A program made the translations under genes and the position numbers. A stretch of 64,000 nucleotides of DNA, from the NCBI RefSeq assembly GCF_014192575.1, contig NZ_JACHYC010000005.1:496001-560000 (forward strand), written 5' to 3'. This DNA comes from Variovorax sp. Sphag1AA (GTDB taxonomy: Bacteria > Pseudomonadota > Gammaproteobacteria > Burkholderiales > Burkholderiaceae_C). The notes under the pieces were generated by a model. The model was not told the DNA's origin and did not search any database. It saw only the letters and a program-made list of their open reading frames with translations. This document shows positions 41,198 to 49,525 of this stretch, in pieces; position 1 is the first letter of the stretch; each line of letters begins with the position of its first letter.

Positions 41198-43519
41198 TCA
41201 GAGGTCGTAGCGAAGTTCTGCGGAGTAGGTGCGCTGTGGATACGGGTGGAAATTCCAGTACTGGTAGTTGTTGGCGTTGTCGACGCCGAACGCCGCTGCC
41301 CAGCGCCGGTCGATCTGGTAGCGAACCCGCAAATCGACGGTGAAGTACTTGCTCGCGCCGAAGTAGGCAAAGCCGTTCACGTCGCTGTTGTCGAGGTTCG
41401 AATACTGCTTGCCGCTGTAGCGCGCGGCCACGGTGAAGGCCCATTGCGCATCGGGCCTGTAGGTGCCGTAGACCGTCGAGCGCCATTGCGGCACGCGTGG
41501 CTGCCACTTGCCGACGCTGGCCGGAAAGGCCGCATTGGCGACGATCTTCGAATCAGCATAGGTGAGGCTCGCGCCGAGGTCCAAGCCGCGCACGAAGACG
41601 TTTTCGCCCGTGTAGGCCAACTCCAGTCCGTTGGTGCGCACCTTGTCCACGTTCTGCACCCTCGAGATGCTCGTGTTCGGGATGAGTTGGCTGTAGAGCG
41701 CATCGTCGGTCGTCTCGTGGAAGAAGGTCGCGCGTGCGATGCCATTGCCCAGGTCTTTCTCGGCCGAGAGTTCGCTGGTCCACGACTTCTCGGGCTTCAG
41801 GTTGGGGTCGTTGATGAACGACAGCGCCCCACCGGACGTCGCGCCGTAGAGCTCTCCGACCGTCGGATAGCGCACCGCGCGGCCGACCGACGCCTTGAGC
41901 ACCGTGTCCGACGTCCACTGGTAAGCCAGCGCGGCCTTGGGCGAGGCGTCCGACTCGCTGCGCTCGGGGTAGGCGAGGAAGCTGCTGGCGGTCGACGTGA
42001 AGCCGTCGGTCGTCTTCCAGTCTTCGTAGCGCAGCCCCAGCACCGTTTTCCACTTCGGAGCGAAGGACCAGGTGTCCTGCGCCCAGGCGCTGAGCGTCTC
42101 GGCGCGGCCCCCGACGTTGCTTACCGGCGAGAACGGCGCGCCGTCGAGCCAGCTTCCGAGCACGTTGTTCTTCAGGATCTGCAGCTTGTAGGCGTCGCGG
42201 CCGATGCCGAAGTCGACGATGTGCGCACCACCCACGCCCTGCGGCCGCCAGGTCGCCTTGGCCGCGAGCGTGTTCCAGCCGGTGCCGCCCTGGTCCTGCA
42301 AGGTGCCCGCGCCGCCGACGGCCGCGAGCGGCAGCGCGATCGTCGGTGCGCGCTGCTGGTCGGTCGCATAGTCGTAGAGGCTGCCCGCAATTTCCCAATC
42401 CCACTCGCCCTGCGTGTTGCTCTTGACCGAGAGGCCGTGCATGTAGTGCGTCTGCTCGTCGTTGGTGAGCGGAAAGGCCGTCGGCGCGAGGTTGAAGCTG
42501 CGTCCGTTGATGTTGACCAGGCCGCTATAGACCGGCTGGCCGGCGGCGTTGCTCAGGTAGCTTTCCGGCCGTCCCTCGGCGCTGTTCTGCCACCAGCCGA
42601 GCGTGTAGGTCGCGCGCACGGTCGGCGAGAAGTCGTACGCCAGCTTCAGCTTCGCGTGGTCCTGCACCGTGTGGTACTGGGTGCCGGTGCCGAGGATGTA
42701 CCACGGCGTGTTGGTCGTGTTCAGCCCCGGCACCCAGCCGGTGACCGGCGTACCAGCGCCTCCCCGCGTGCCCGAGGCCACCGTGGCAGTGGTGAAGGTC
42801 AACGGCTGCCCCTGGCTGTCGGTTCGGTTGATGTCGATCCACCATGACCAGTCGCCGCTCCTGCTGCCGATCGATGCGCTGGTCTGCCAGCTGTTGAAGG
42901 TCTGGTGGGTGTTGTAGAGATCGAAGGGCTGCGACGAGAAGCCCGCCTTCACATGCGCTTCGAGCTGCGTCGGCATGCGAGTCACGTAGTCGACCACAGC
43001 GCCGGCCGAATTGCCCGGGTAGGCGGCCGAGAACGGCCCGTACATCACGTCGACCCGTTCGATTTCCTCCGGCGCGACCATCGACCAGCGCGGCGCGTAG
43101 TTGGTGCCGTTGGCGATGCCGTTGCCGAGGTAGTTCGACAGCAGGATGCCGTCGGCATACACCGCCGACCGCGCGCTGTTGCCGGTGCCGGAAGCGCGGG
43201 TGGAGAGGATCGCGTGGTTGTAGTCGCCGATATAGCGCTTGCGCACCAGCAGGCTCGGGAAGTACTTGAGCGCGTCCTCGCTGTCGGTCGCGTTGATGCG
43301 CGTCTCGATCTCCTCGCGCGTGATGCCCTCGATCGTGGTCGGGATCTGCGTCGGCAGCGAAGTCGGCTGGCCGCCGGTCACGGTCACCACGCCCAGCGAT
43401 TTGACCCGCTCAGGCGCGTCGTCCGCGGTGCTGCCGGACGCGCCCTGCGCGAGCGCGGGCCCTGCCAGCCAGGGAAATGCTGCGCCCACGGCAAGCGACA
43501 GCATGGTTTTCTTGTTCAT
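41198..43519 (-). CDS. TonB-dependent outer membrane receptor, probable copper transporter (BfrG-like)
   Basis: This 773-residue protein starts at MNKKTMLSLAVG (43519) with a signal peptide ending ALAQG. A short hydrophobic SLGVVTVTG follows, like a TonB box, then a plug domain (VAPEEIERVDVMYGPFSAAY is the usual plug motif). The remainder is a 22-strand-type barrel ending NFHPYPQRTYSAELRYDL with the terminal Leu. The substrate is inferred from the operon: a CruR-like copper-sensing leader peptide upstream and a copper-chaperone fusion downstream. Siderophore import is the main alternative. Confidence 0.9.
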   Translation of the reverse strand: MNKKTMLSLAVGAAFPWLAGPALAQGASGSTADDAPERVKSLGVVTVTGGQPTSLPTQIPTTIEGITREEIETRINATDSEDALKYFPSLLVRKRYIGDYNHAILSTRASGTGNSARSAVYADGILLSNYLGNGIANGTNYAPRWSMVAPEEIERVDVMYGPFSAAYPGNSAGAVVDYVTRMPTQLEAHVKAGFSSQPFDLYNTHQTFNSWQTSASIGSRSGDWSWWIDINRTDSQGQPLTFTTATVASGTRGGAGTPVTGWVPGLNTTNTPWYILGTGTQYHTVQDHAKLKLAYDFSPTVRATYTLGWWQNSAEGRPESYLSNAAGQPVYSGLVNINGRSFNLAPTAFPLTNDEQTHYMHGLSVKSNTQGEWDWEIAGSLYDYATDQQRAPTIALPLAAVGGAGTLQDQGGTGWNTLAAKATWRPQGVGGAHIVDFGIGRDAYKLQILKNNVLGSWLDGAPFSPVSNVGGRAETLSAWAQDTWSFAPKWKTVLGLRYEDWKTTDGFTSTASSFLAYPERSESDASPKAALAYQWTSDTVLKASVGRAVRYPTVGELYGATSGGALSFINDPNLKPEKSWTSELSAEKDLGNGIARATFFHETTDDALYSQLIPNTSISRVQNVDKVRTNGLELAYTGENVFVRGLDLGASLTYADSKIVANAAFPASVGKWQPRVPQWRSTVYGTYRPDAQWAFTVAARYSGKQYSNLDNSDVNGFAYFGASKYFTVDLRVRYQIDRRWAAAFGVDNANNYQYWNFHPYPQRTYSAELRYDL

Positions 43520-43621
43520 CTGAAAACTGCTCCTCGGCGCTCGCAGACGAACGCCGATCAATTGCGGGAAAGCCGTCGCGGGCGCCCAGAGAAGCGCCGC
43601 ACGAGGCAAGGCCGATCAATG
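43520..43621 (-). promoter_or_regulatory. Probable Rho-dependent attenuation zone between CruR-like uORF and TonB receptor
   Basis: The 102-bp gap has no intrinsic terminator with a U-tract. In the B. pertussis system Rho stops transcription in this intercistronic region when copper lets the ribosome finish the leader peptide. The assignment here is by analogy and position only. Confidence 0.35.
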
Positions 43622-43978
43622 TCAGAGCAGGCCGGGAGGGCCGCGCGCAGGCAGCGGCGCGGCAGTGGCCGCGGCAAGACGCGCGGCCGGTATCGACTGC
43701 ACCGCATGCGAGAGCGGTTGCGCCGAAGGGAGCGAGACGACGGGTGACGGCGGCGGCGCGCCGGCCACGAGGCACATTGCGCAATCGAGATGGGTGGTGC
43801 CCATTTCCTGGATGCCGTCGTCGGTATGCACGACCACTTTCACCGCGCCGGAGCCGGAACACAGAAGCTCCATGGCTTGCGGATGCACCACCGGCGAAGC
43901 AATCGCCACGCCGAGCGACAACGCGAACCACATCAGCACGAAGCTGACGAGGCGGCGGGCGCGGCGCAGGGGATACAT
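43622..43978 (-). CDS. DUF2946 CruR-like copper-sensing upstream ORF peptide
   Basis: This 118-residue protein has a hydrophobic segment (LVSFVLMWFALSLGVAIAS), a central LDCAMCLVAG with the CxxC motif, and a Pro/Ala-rich C-terminus ending ARGPPGLL. In Bordetella pertussis the DUF2946 protein CruR heads a TonB-receptor operon: copper sensing by the nascent CxxC relieves stalling at a C-terminal RAPP motif and triggers Rho-dependent termination before the receptor gene. Here RGPP sits 3 residues before the end and the receptor gene follows after a 102-bp gap. The same mechanism is likely but unproven. A CATAAT -10-like box lies 8 bp before the ATG, which would mean a near-leaderless mRNA. Confidence 0.88.
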   Translation of the reverse strand: MYPLRRARRLVSFVLMWFALSLGVAIASPVVHPQAMELLCSGSGAVKVVVHTDDGIQEMGTTHLDCAMCLVAGAPPPSPVVSLPSAQPLSHAVQSIPAARLAAATAAPLPARGPPGLL

Positions 43979-44053
43979 GGGCAGGCATTATGGATTGGAC
44001 TCGCCACGGACCCCCTGCTTGTGGAAAATGACTCACTGGACACAGAAAGTCAC

Positions 44054-44464
44054 ATGTCTATCTTTCACCTTGCCTTCAACGTGCGCGACCTCAACGAAGC
44101 CCGGCGCTTCTACGGCGACGTGCTCGGCTGCGACGAAGGCCGCAGCACCAACACCTGGGTCGATTTCGACTTCTTCGGGCACCAGATCTCGATGCATCTC
44201 GGCGAGCCCTTCGCCACTGCGCGCACCGGCCGCGTGGGCGACGTGATGGTGCCGATGCCGCACTTCGGCATCGTGCTCGAATTGCCCGCGTGGCGCGCCC
44301 TGGCCGACCGGCTCGAGGCCGCCGGGACCGATTTCGTGCTCCGCCCGCAGGTCCGCTTCGAGGGCCAGCCGGGCGAGCAATGGACGATGTTCTTTTGCGA
44401 TCCCTTCGGCAATCCGATCGAAGTCAAGGGCTTCCGGTCGCTGGACACCGTCTACGCCACATGA
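44054..44464 (+). CDS. VOC-family (glyoxalase/dioxygenase-fold) protein
   Basis: This 136-residue protein starts at MSIFHLAFNVRDLNEARRFY (44054). His 5 in the first beta-strand, a central ISMHLGE, and the terminal FFCDPFGNPIEVKGF with its Glu give the usual metal-ligand pattern of the vicinal oxygen chelate fold. Members include glyoxalases, extradiol dioxygenases and resistance proteins; the substrate cannot be assigned. It overlaps the next gene by 4 bp (ATGA) and diverges from the CruR-like gene. Confidence 0.85.
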   Translation: MSIFHLAFNVRDLNEARRFYGDVLGCDEGRSTNTWVDFDFFGHQISMHLGEPFATARTGRVGDVMVPMPHFGIVLELPAWRALADRLEAAGTDFVLRPQVRFEGQPGEQWTMFFCDPFGNPIEVKGFRSLDTVYAT

Positions 44465-45639
44465 CGCTCCGCACGGCGCTCTCCGTGCGTGTCGCGAGTC
44501 CGATCGCGGCCGCGATGCTGCTCGCGCATGGCGCGGCGCACGCGGTGCAGGACTGCGAGATCAACGGGGTCGCCGTGAACCCGGCCAACGGCGCAACGAC
44601 CGCCGGCAAGTCGGGCCTGATGCGCTGCAAGGACCGTGACAGCCACGAGCTGATGCGCGAGCAGCAGATCCAGAGCGGCACCTTCCAGGGCGTCGTGCGC
44701 TATTACGACAAGGGCAAGCTCTCGAAGGAATACAGCGTGAACGCGGCCGGCAACATGCAGGGCCCGGCGCGCGAGTTCGCACCCAACGGCAAGGTGCTGC
44801 GCGAAGCCAACTACGACGACGGCCACGAGATCGGGCTCGTCCGCAGCTTCTATCCCTCGGGGCAGTTGCGCCGCGCGACCTACTTCGCGGATTCGGCGGG
44901 CGAACGCGCCTTTGTCGAGTTCACCGAGCGGGGCCAGCTCTCGGCGCTGCGCTGTGGTGACAAGCCGGTGCTCTCGCCGGTCGCCGACGACGCGAAGCTC
45001 TGCGGCTTCGGCAGCGCGCCGTCGCAGGTCGAGCTCTTCGACGGCAAGAGCATCCTTCGATCGCGCCTTTCGTACCTTTCGGGCAAGCGCGTGCGCAGCG
45101 AAGACTTCTACGACAACGGCAAGCCCGCGGCGCAGGACGAACTCGCCGGTAACCAGCGCACCGAGCGGCGCTTTTCGTCCGAAGGCGTCAAGCGCCGCGA
45201 AGTGGTGTCGCTGCTGACCGAGCGCGGTGCGATCCGGCAACGCGACCAGGAGTTCTCCGAGCGCGGCACGCTGGTGCGCGACCAGCGCTGGAACGGCACC
45301 GGCGATCCGGTCACCGACGAAAGCTTCTACCTGAACGGACAGCCGCGCAGCAAGGCCATCTACGGCGTGGACGGCGGCAGCCGGCTCATCGAGATCACCG
45401 AGTACTACGACAACGGCCAGCGCGCCGCAGTGGGCCGCTATGTGGCGACCGACCGCTTCCGCCAGACGCCGATCGGCACACACCAGCGCTTCAACGAAAA
45501 GGGCATGCTGATCGCCGAGTCGATCTATGACGAAAACGGCCGCATCACGCGCGAGCGCGCGTGGGACGCCACCGGCAAGCTCGAACGCGACGACCAGGTG
45601 TTCGAGGATGGCTCGCGAAAGGCCTTCACGAGCCAGTGA
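44461..45639 (+). CDS. Exported YwqK/MORN-like repeat protein
   Basis: This 392-residue protein has a Sec signal ending GAAHAVQ and then repeated MORN-like modules of about 22 residues, such as RYYDKGKLSKEYSV, REANYDDGHE, YYDNGQRAAVGRY and YDENGRITRERAWD. Public annotations often call such proteins toxin-antitoxin system YwqK family antitoxin, but with a signal peptide and no toxin nearby that name is doubtful here. It is co-translated with the VOC gene (ATGA at 44461-44464). Confidence 0.8.
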   Translation: MTLRTALSVRVASPIAAAMLLAHGAAHAVQDCEINGVAVNPANGATTAGKSGLMRCKDRDSHELMREQQIQSGTFQGVVRYYDKGKLSKEYSVNAAGNMQGPAREFAPNGKVLREANYDDGHEIGLVRSFYPSGQLRRATYFADSAGERAFVEFTERGQLSALRCGDKPVLSPVADDAKLCGFGSAPSQVELFDGKSILRSRLSYLSGKRVRSEDFYDNGKPAAQDELAGNQRTERRFSSEGVKRREVVSLLTERGAIRQRDQEFSERGTLVRDQRWNGTGDPVTDESFYLNGQPRSKAIYGVDGGSRLIEITEYYDNGQRAAVGRYVATDRFRQTPIGTHQRFNEKGMLIAESIYDENGRITRERAWDATGKLERDDQVFEDGSRKAFTSQ

Positions 45640-45648
45640 GCGCTGGAA

Positions 45649-46623
45649 TCAGTCCAGCTTGATGTTCGCCGCCTTGATGATCGGCCCCCAGCGCTGCGAC
45701 TCCGCGCGCGAGAGCGCAAAGAACTGCTGCGGCGAGCCGGGCATCGCTTCCATGCCGAAATCGGTGAAGCGCTTCTGCACCGCGGGCGTGGTAAAGGCCT
45801 TGTTCAGGTCGGCATTGAGGCGGTTGACGACGGCGGGTGGCATGCCGGCCGGGCCGAGGATGCCCTGGAAGGCGAACACTTCCGAGTTGGGCACGCCCAC
45901 TTCGGCCAGCGTCGGCACATCCGGCAGCAGCTTGGAGCGCGCGCCCGAGCCGATCGCCAGCACGCGCACTTTCTTGCCCTGCATGATCGACAGGCCCGAG
46001 GCGAGGTCGAGGAACATGCACGGGACCTGCCCGCCCATCACGTCGGCCATCGCCGGCGCGGCGCCGCGATAGGGGATGTGCGTGATGAAGGTGCCGGTGC
46101 GGTTCTTGAACAGTTCCATCGCCAGGTGGTGCGGCGAACCGTTGCCGGGCGATGCGTAGTTGACCTTGCCCGGATTGGCCTTCACGTAGGCCAGGAAAGC
46201 CTTGAAGTCCTGCGCCGGGAAGTCCGGATGCACCACCAGGGCGAGCGGGAACTTGCCGATCGCGCCGATGTAGGTGAAGTCCTTTTCGGGACTGAACGGC
46301 AGCTTGTTGAACAGGTGCTCGTTGAAGGCCAGGACCGCGTTGTCGGCCGAGAGGATCGTGTAGCCGTCCGGCTTGGACTTGGCCACGATCTCGGCGCCGA
46401 TGTTGGTCGATGCGCCAGGGCGGTTGTCGATGACGATCTGCTGGCCCAGCGTCTGGCGCATGGCTTCGGACAGCGTGCGCGCGATCACGTCGGTGCCGCC
46501 ACCCGCGGGGTAAGGCACCACCCACTTGATGATCTGGGTGGGGTAGTCCTGGGCCCGGGCCCACGGCGCGACGCCTGCGGCTGCCGTTGCGGCGAGCGTG
46601 GTGAGCAGAGTTCTGCGATCCAT
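45649..46623 (-). CDS. Tripartite tricarboxylate transporter substrate-binding protein (Bug family)
   Basis: This 324-residue periplasmic binding protein has an export signal with twin arginine (MDRRTLLTTLAATAAAG, cleavage near WARAQ). The mature part shows the Bug pattern: WVVPYPAGGGTDVIARTLSE, IVIDNRPGASTNIGAE and the core NYASPGNGSPHHLAMELF. Bug proteins capture small carboxylates, including aromatic acids. No TctA/TctB permease is in the window. It lies 41 bp downstream of the FAD-monooxygenase/DUF2783 pair on the same strand, so it may supply that pathway's substrate. Confidence 0.93.
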   Translation of the reverse strand: MDRRTLLTTLAATAAAGVAPWARAQDYPTQIIKWVVPYPAGGGTDVIARTLSEAMRQTLGQQIVIDNRPGASTNIGAEIVAKSKPDGYTILSADNAVLAFNEHLFNKLPFSPEKDFTYIGAIGKFPLALVVHPDFPAQDFKAFLAYVKANPGKVNYASPGNGSPHHLAMELFKNRTGTFITHIPYRGAAPAMADVMGGQVPCMFLDLASGLSIMQGKKVRVLAIGSGARSKLLPDVPTLAEVGVPNSEVFAFQGILGPAGMPPAVVNRLNADLNKAFTTPAVQKRFTDFGMEAMPGSPQQFFALSRAESQRWGPIIKAANIKLD

Positions 46624-46664
46624 CGATTGGTCTCCTGGTGTTCTGGATGTTGGAATGAAAAGCG

Positions 46665-46874
46665 TCAGTTCCCGGCGGACAGCGATGGCACGGGCAGGCC
46701 GTCGAGCGCTTGCGCCAGTGCGGCGCGGCAGCGTTCTTCATCGCCGACCTGCTCGAACAGCAGCAGGGCCAGCCGCGCGAGGAAGAGCGATTCTCGCTCG
46801 GCGCCGGCCTCGCTGATGGCGCGGGCGCATTCGGCATACACGCGATCGCGCGCGTCGTGTTGGAGGGCAGTCAT
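46665..46874 (-). CDS. DUF2783 domain-containing small protein
   Basis: This 69-residue protein starts at MTALQHDARDRVYAECA (46874), with its ATG overlapping the monooxygenase stop (ATGA at 46871-46874). The body SLFLARLALLLFEQVGDEER is the DUF2783 core, which is regularly found beside MhpA-type FAD monooxygenases. Its role, perhaps as an accessory or stabilising subunit, is unknown. Confidence 0.85.
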   Translation of the reverse strand: MTALQHDARDRVYAECARAISEAGAERESLFLARLALLLFEQVGDEERCRAALAQALDGLPVPSLSAGN

Positions 46875-48616
46875 GAGCGTTCCGTTTCGACAAGGAAGGA
46901 AGCACGCGCGAGCGCGCGCCGCAACGCGCCCTTGGGCACGCGACGCCAGCGCGCGGCGATGTGGCCGTCGGGGCGCAGCAGATACACCGCGCCCTGCTGC
47001 GCACCGAGCGCGGCGAACACCGATGCATCGGCGCTGCGGGACGGCAGTTCGCAGACATTGACGGCCAGCGGGCCGGCCTGCGCATCGGCGATCTCGGCGG
47101 CAAGCGATTTGTCGACCTCGTCGATGTTGAGCACGAGCACCATGAAGGTCGGCCGCAGCCAGTCGGTCAGATGCAGGTCGTGTCCGAGCGGCTGCTCCGG
47201 CATTGCCTCGCCAGGGAGCGGGCCTTCGGTCAGCTCGCTGCCCTCGGTGGAGAGCACCGAATCGCGGTACTCCACCGCCTGCGTCTGCCGCGGATTGATC
47301 AGGTTCGCGATGCCGCGATGCGCGCCCGACAGCGACAGCGCCGCCTCGCGCAGCAGGTCGAAGCCACGCGAAGGCGGCGACATGAACTCCGTGCTGCGCA
47401 TCGCGCTTTCGGCGTTGATGTGGAAGGCGGCGATGCGCTCCTGCGAATAGCTGTCGAGCAATGCGACATCGGAGAAGCCGCGCACCACATGCGCCAGCTT
47501 CCACGCGAGGTTGTCGGCATCGTCGAAGCCCGAGTTCAGACCCCGCACGCCGAAGATCGGCATCGCGTGCGCGGCATTGCCGGCGAACAGCACGCGGCCA
47601 TGGCGGTAGTTCTCGAGCGTCATCGCGCCAGCGCGGTAGACCGAAGTCCAGACCGTCTTCCACGGCAGGTGACCTTCGCCGATCGCATCGAGATGGCGCT
47701 GCACGAATTCGGTCACCGCCGCAGGCTGTAGCGCTTCTTCGGTGCTCTGGCCGACGCGCAACTGGTAATCGATGCGCCAGATGTCGTCGGGCTGCTTGTG
47801 CATCAGCACGGTCGAGCCGGGGTTCCACGGTGGATCGAACCACGCGCGCCGCTCGGTCGGGTGGTCGCTGTGCAGTTCGATGTCGATGATCACGTAGCGG
47901 CCTTCGTAGGCCGTGCCTTCGAGATTGAGGCCGAGCGACTTGCGCACGAAGCTCTGCCCGCCGTCGCAGCCGACCAGCCATTGGCCGCGCAACTGGTAGG
48001 CGCCCAGCGCATTGCGCGCCGACAGCAAGACGCCCTCGCCTTCCTCGCTGAAGCCGGTCAGCTCGGTGCCCCAGCGGATGTCGATCAACCCTGGCGTTGC
48101 CGCGTTGCGGCGCACGATCTCGTCCAGCAGGTACTGCTCGATGTAGTACTGCTCTAGATTGATCATCGGCGGCAGCTTCTGCTGCGCGCTGGTCGGCATC
48201 TCGAAGCGGAAGACTTCATCGGTCTTGTAGAAGCTGCGGCCGCCGGTCCACGGCAACCCTTTCGACAGGAAGGCCGGCAGCGCGCCGAGGCGCTCGACGA
48301 TCTCCAGGCTGCGGCGCGAGATGCAGGCCGCGCGACTGCCCACGCAGACGGTGTCGTCCGCTTCGAGGATCACGCTGCGCACGCCGTGGTTGGCCAGCCC
48401 GAGCGCGAGCGACATGCCGACTGGGCCACCGCCGGCGATCACGACCGGATGGCTGCCGGGCTCGATGCCGCTTTCGAGCGCCGGCAGGCGCGGGTCGAAA
48501 CGGGTGTAGTCGAAAGCGCCGACAGACGGCGGCAGATCGCCTGCGACCGGCGGCAGCGGGCCTGTCGCGGCATCGCCGGCACGCGCGGCGGGAGGAGAGA
48601 CGGCGGCGGTGTTCAT
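46871..48616 (-). CDS. MhpA-type FAD-dependent aromatic monooxygenase
   Basis: This 581-residue flavoprotein has an N-terminal extension of about 50 residues, the FAD Rossmann motif IAGGGPVGMSLALGLANHG, GCDGGQSFVRKSLGL (the DG motif) and LFAGNAAHAMPIFGVRGLNS. The last is the FAD-ribityl motif that normally reads GD; here Asp is Asn. The C-terminal thioredoxin-like domain ends with RRALARASFLVE. The closest named enzymes hydroxylate phenolic acids such as 3-(3-hydroxyphenyl)propionate. The DUF2783 partner and a divergent LuxR regulator complete the unit. Confidence 0.88.
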   Translation of the reverse strand: MNTAAVSPPAARAGDAATGPLPPVAGDLPPSVGAFDYTRFDPRLPALESGIEPGSHPVVIAGGGPVGMSLALGLANHGVRSVILEADDTVCVGSRAACISRRSLEIVERLGALPAFLSKGLPWTGGRSFYKTDEVFRFEMPTSAQQKLPPMINLEQYYIEQYLLDEIVRRNAATPGLIDIRWGTELTGFSEEGEGVLLSARNALGAYQLRGQWLVGCDGGQSFVRKSLGLNLEGTAYEGRYVIIDIELHSDHPTERRAWFDPPWNPGSTVLMHKQPDDIWRIDYQLRVGQSTEEALQPAAVTEFVQRHLDAIGEGHLPWKTVWTSVYRAGAMTLENYRHGRVLFAGNAAHAMPIFGVRGLNSGFDDADNLAWKLAHVVRGFSDVALLDSYSQERIAAFHINAESAMRSTEFMSPPSRGFDLLREAALSLSGAHRGIANLINPRQTQAVEYRDSVLSTEGSELTEGPLPGEAMPEQPLGHDLHLTDWLRPTFMVLVLNIDEVDKSLAAEIADAQAGPLAVNVCELPSRSADASVFAALGAQQGAVYLLRPDGHIAARWRRVPKGALRRALARASFLVETERS

Positions 48617-48635
48617 GCGACGGGATTGTCCTGAT

Positions 48636-48647
48636 GCGATGAATCGC
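48636..48647. promoter_or_regulatory. Short palindrome in the monooxygenase/LuxR divergent promoter
   Basis: GCGAT-GA-ATCGC is a perfect 5-2-5 inverted repeat in the 80-bp divergent gap. It could be the binding site of the LuxR-type regulator at 48697. It is short, so chance occurrence is possible. Confidence 0.3.
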
Positions 48648-48696
48648 GCAATGTCATAACTTCGTACGAGGTGTTAACCCGAATCCGCCAAATCAG

Positions 48697-49476
48697 ATGA
48701 AGCGCTGGCCTGTCCGCGAAGCCGATCAACCCACTCTGTCGCCCGCGCTGGTCAGCGGCGTGCTGGCCGGCATCGGCACATCGCATCTCGCAGCCAGCTA
48801 CCTCTCCGCCATGCATCGCGTGCTGCCGGTGACCTTCTGCACCGTGTTCGCGGCGAGCGCCTCGGGCCGCATCGAGACCGTTTCCGCGGCCAGCACCTAC
48901 GGCACCACCGCCGAGCGCACGGCCGAGCGCTACGTGGCGGAACGCTTCGACCTGCTCGATCCGAACATGGCCTGGCTCGCATCGCGCAAGCTTCCGAAAA
49001 AGCCGCAGCTCTGGATGGGGCACCACACGGCCGAGGACGTGGTCGATCCGGACTTTCGTGCGGCCTGCTACACCGACGTCGGCATCCGCGAGCGGGCCTC
49101 GGTACTGGTGCTGCTGCCGACGGGCCAGCGCGCCGCAGTGAGCTTCTACCGGAGCCTTGCGCAGCCGGACTTCGGGAACGAGGATTTCGAACACCTCGAA
49201 GCGCATGCGCAGCTGCTGGCCGATGCCACTGTCGCGCACGCCCGCAGCACTGCCGCAAGACACGAAGCCGCCGAACCGCTGCTCGCCTCGCGCCTGCTGG
49301 TGCTGAGCCTGCGCGAACGCGAGGTGATCGGCCATCTGCTCGCCGGAAAGACCGCCAAGGAGGCCGCGCGCGAAGTCGGCATCGAGCTCACCACGGCGCG
49401 CACGCACCAGTACCGCGCGTTCCGCCGGCTGGGGATCAAGACGCTGAAAGAGCTGCTGCGCGGGCCGCACGCATGA
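48697..49476 (+). CDS. LuxR-type HTH transcriptional regulator
   Basis: This 259-residue protein has the LuxR/GerE helix-turn-helix at its C-terminus (LSLREREVIGHLLAGKTAKE, then ARTHQYRAFRRLGIKTLKEL, residues about 200-255). The N-terminal 190 residues are a ligand or signal domain I cannot name; it lacks a clear receiver-domain Asp pattern. It diverges from the FAD monooxygenase operon and probably controls it. The TIR-STING gene starts 49 bp downstream on the same strand, so read-through co-transcription is possible. Confidence 0.85.
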   Translation: MKRWPVREADQPTLSPALVSGVLAGIGTSHLAASYLSAMHRVLPVTFCTVFAASASGRIETVSAASTYGTTAERTAERYVAERFDLLDPNMAWLASRKLPKKPQLWMGHHTAEDVVDPDFRAACYTDVGIRERASVLVLLPTGQRAAVSFYRSLAQPDFGNEDFEHLEAHAQLLADATVAHARSTAARHEAAEPLLASRLLVLSLREREVIGHLLAGKTAKEAAREVGIELTTARTHQYRAFRRLGIKTLKELLRGPHA

Positions 49477-49525
49477 CCCACAATCCAATCGCCTTCCGTT
49501 CATCAACGAGCCGGAGAGAGGAAGC

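Noticed and set aside
44461..45639. Toxin-antitoxin locus at the YwqK-like gene
   Set aside because: No toxin-like neighbour is present and the protein has a signal peptide, so an antitoxin role is not supported.
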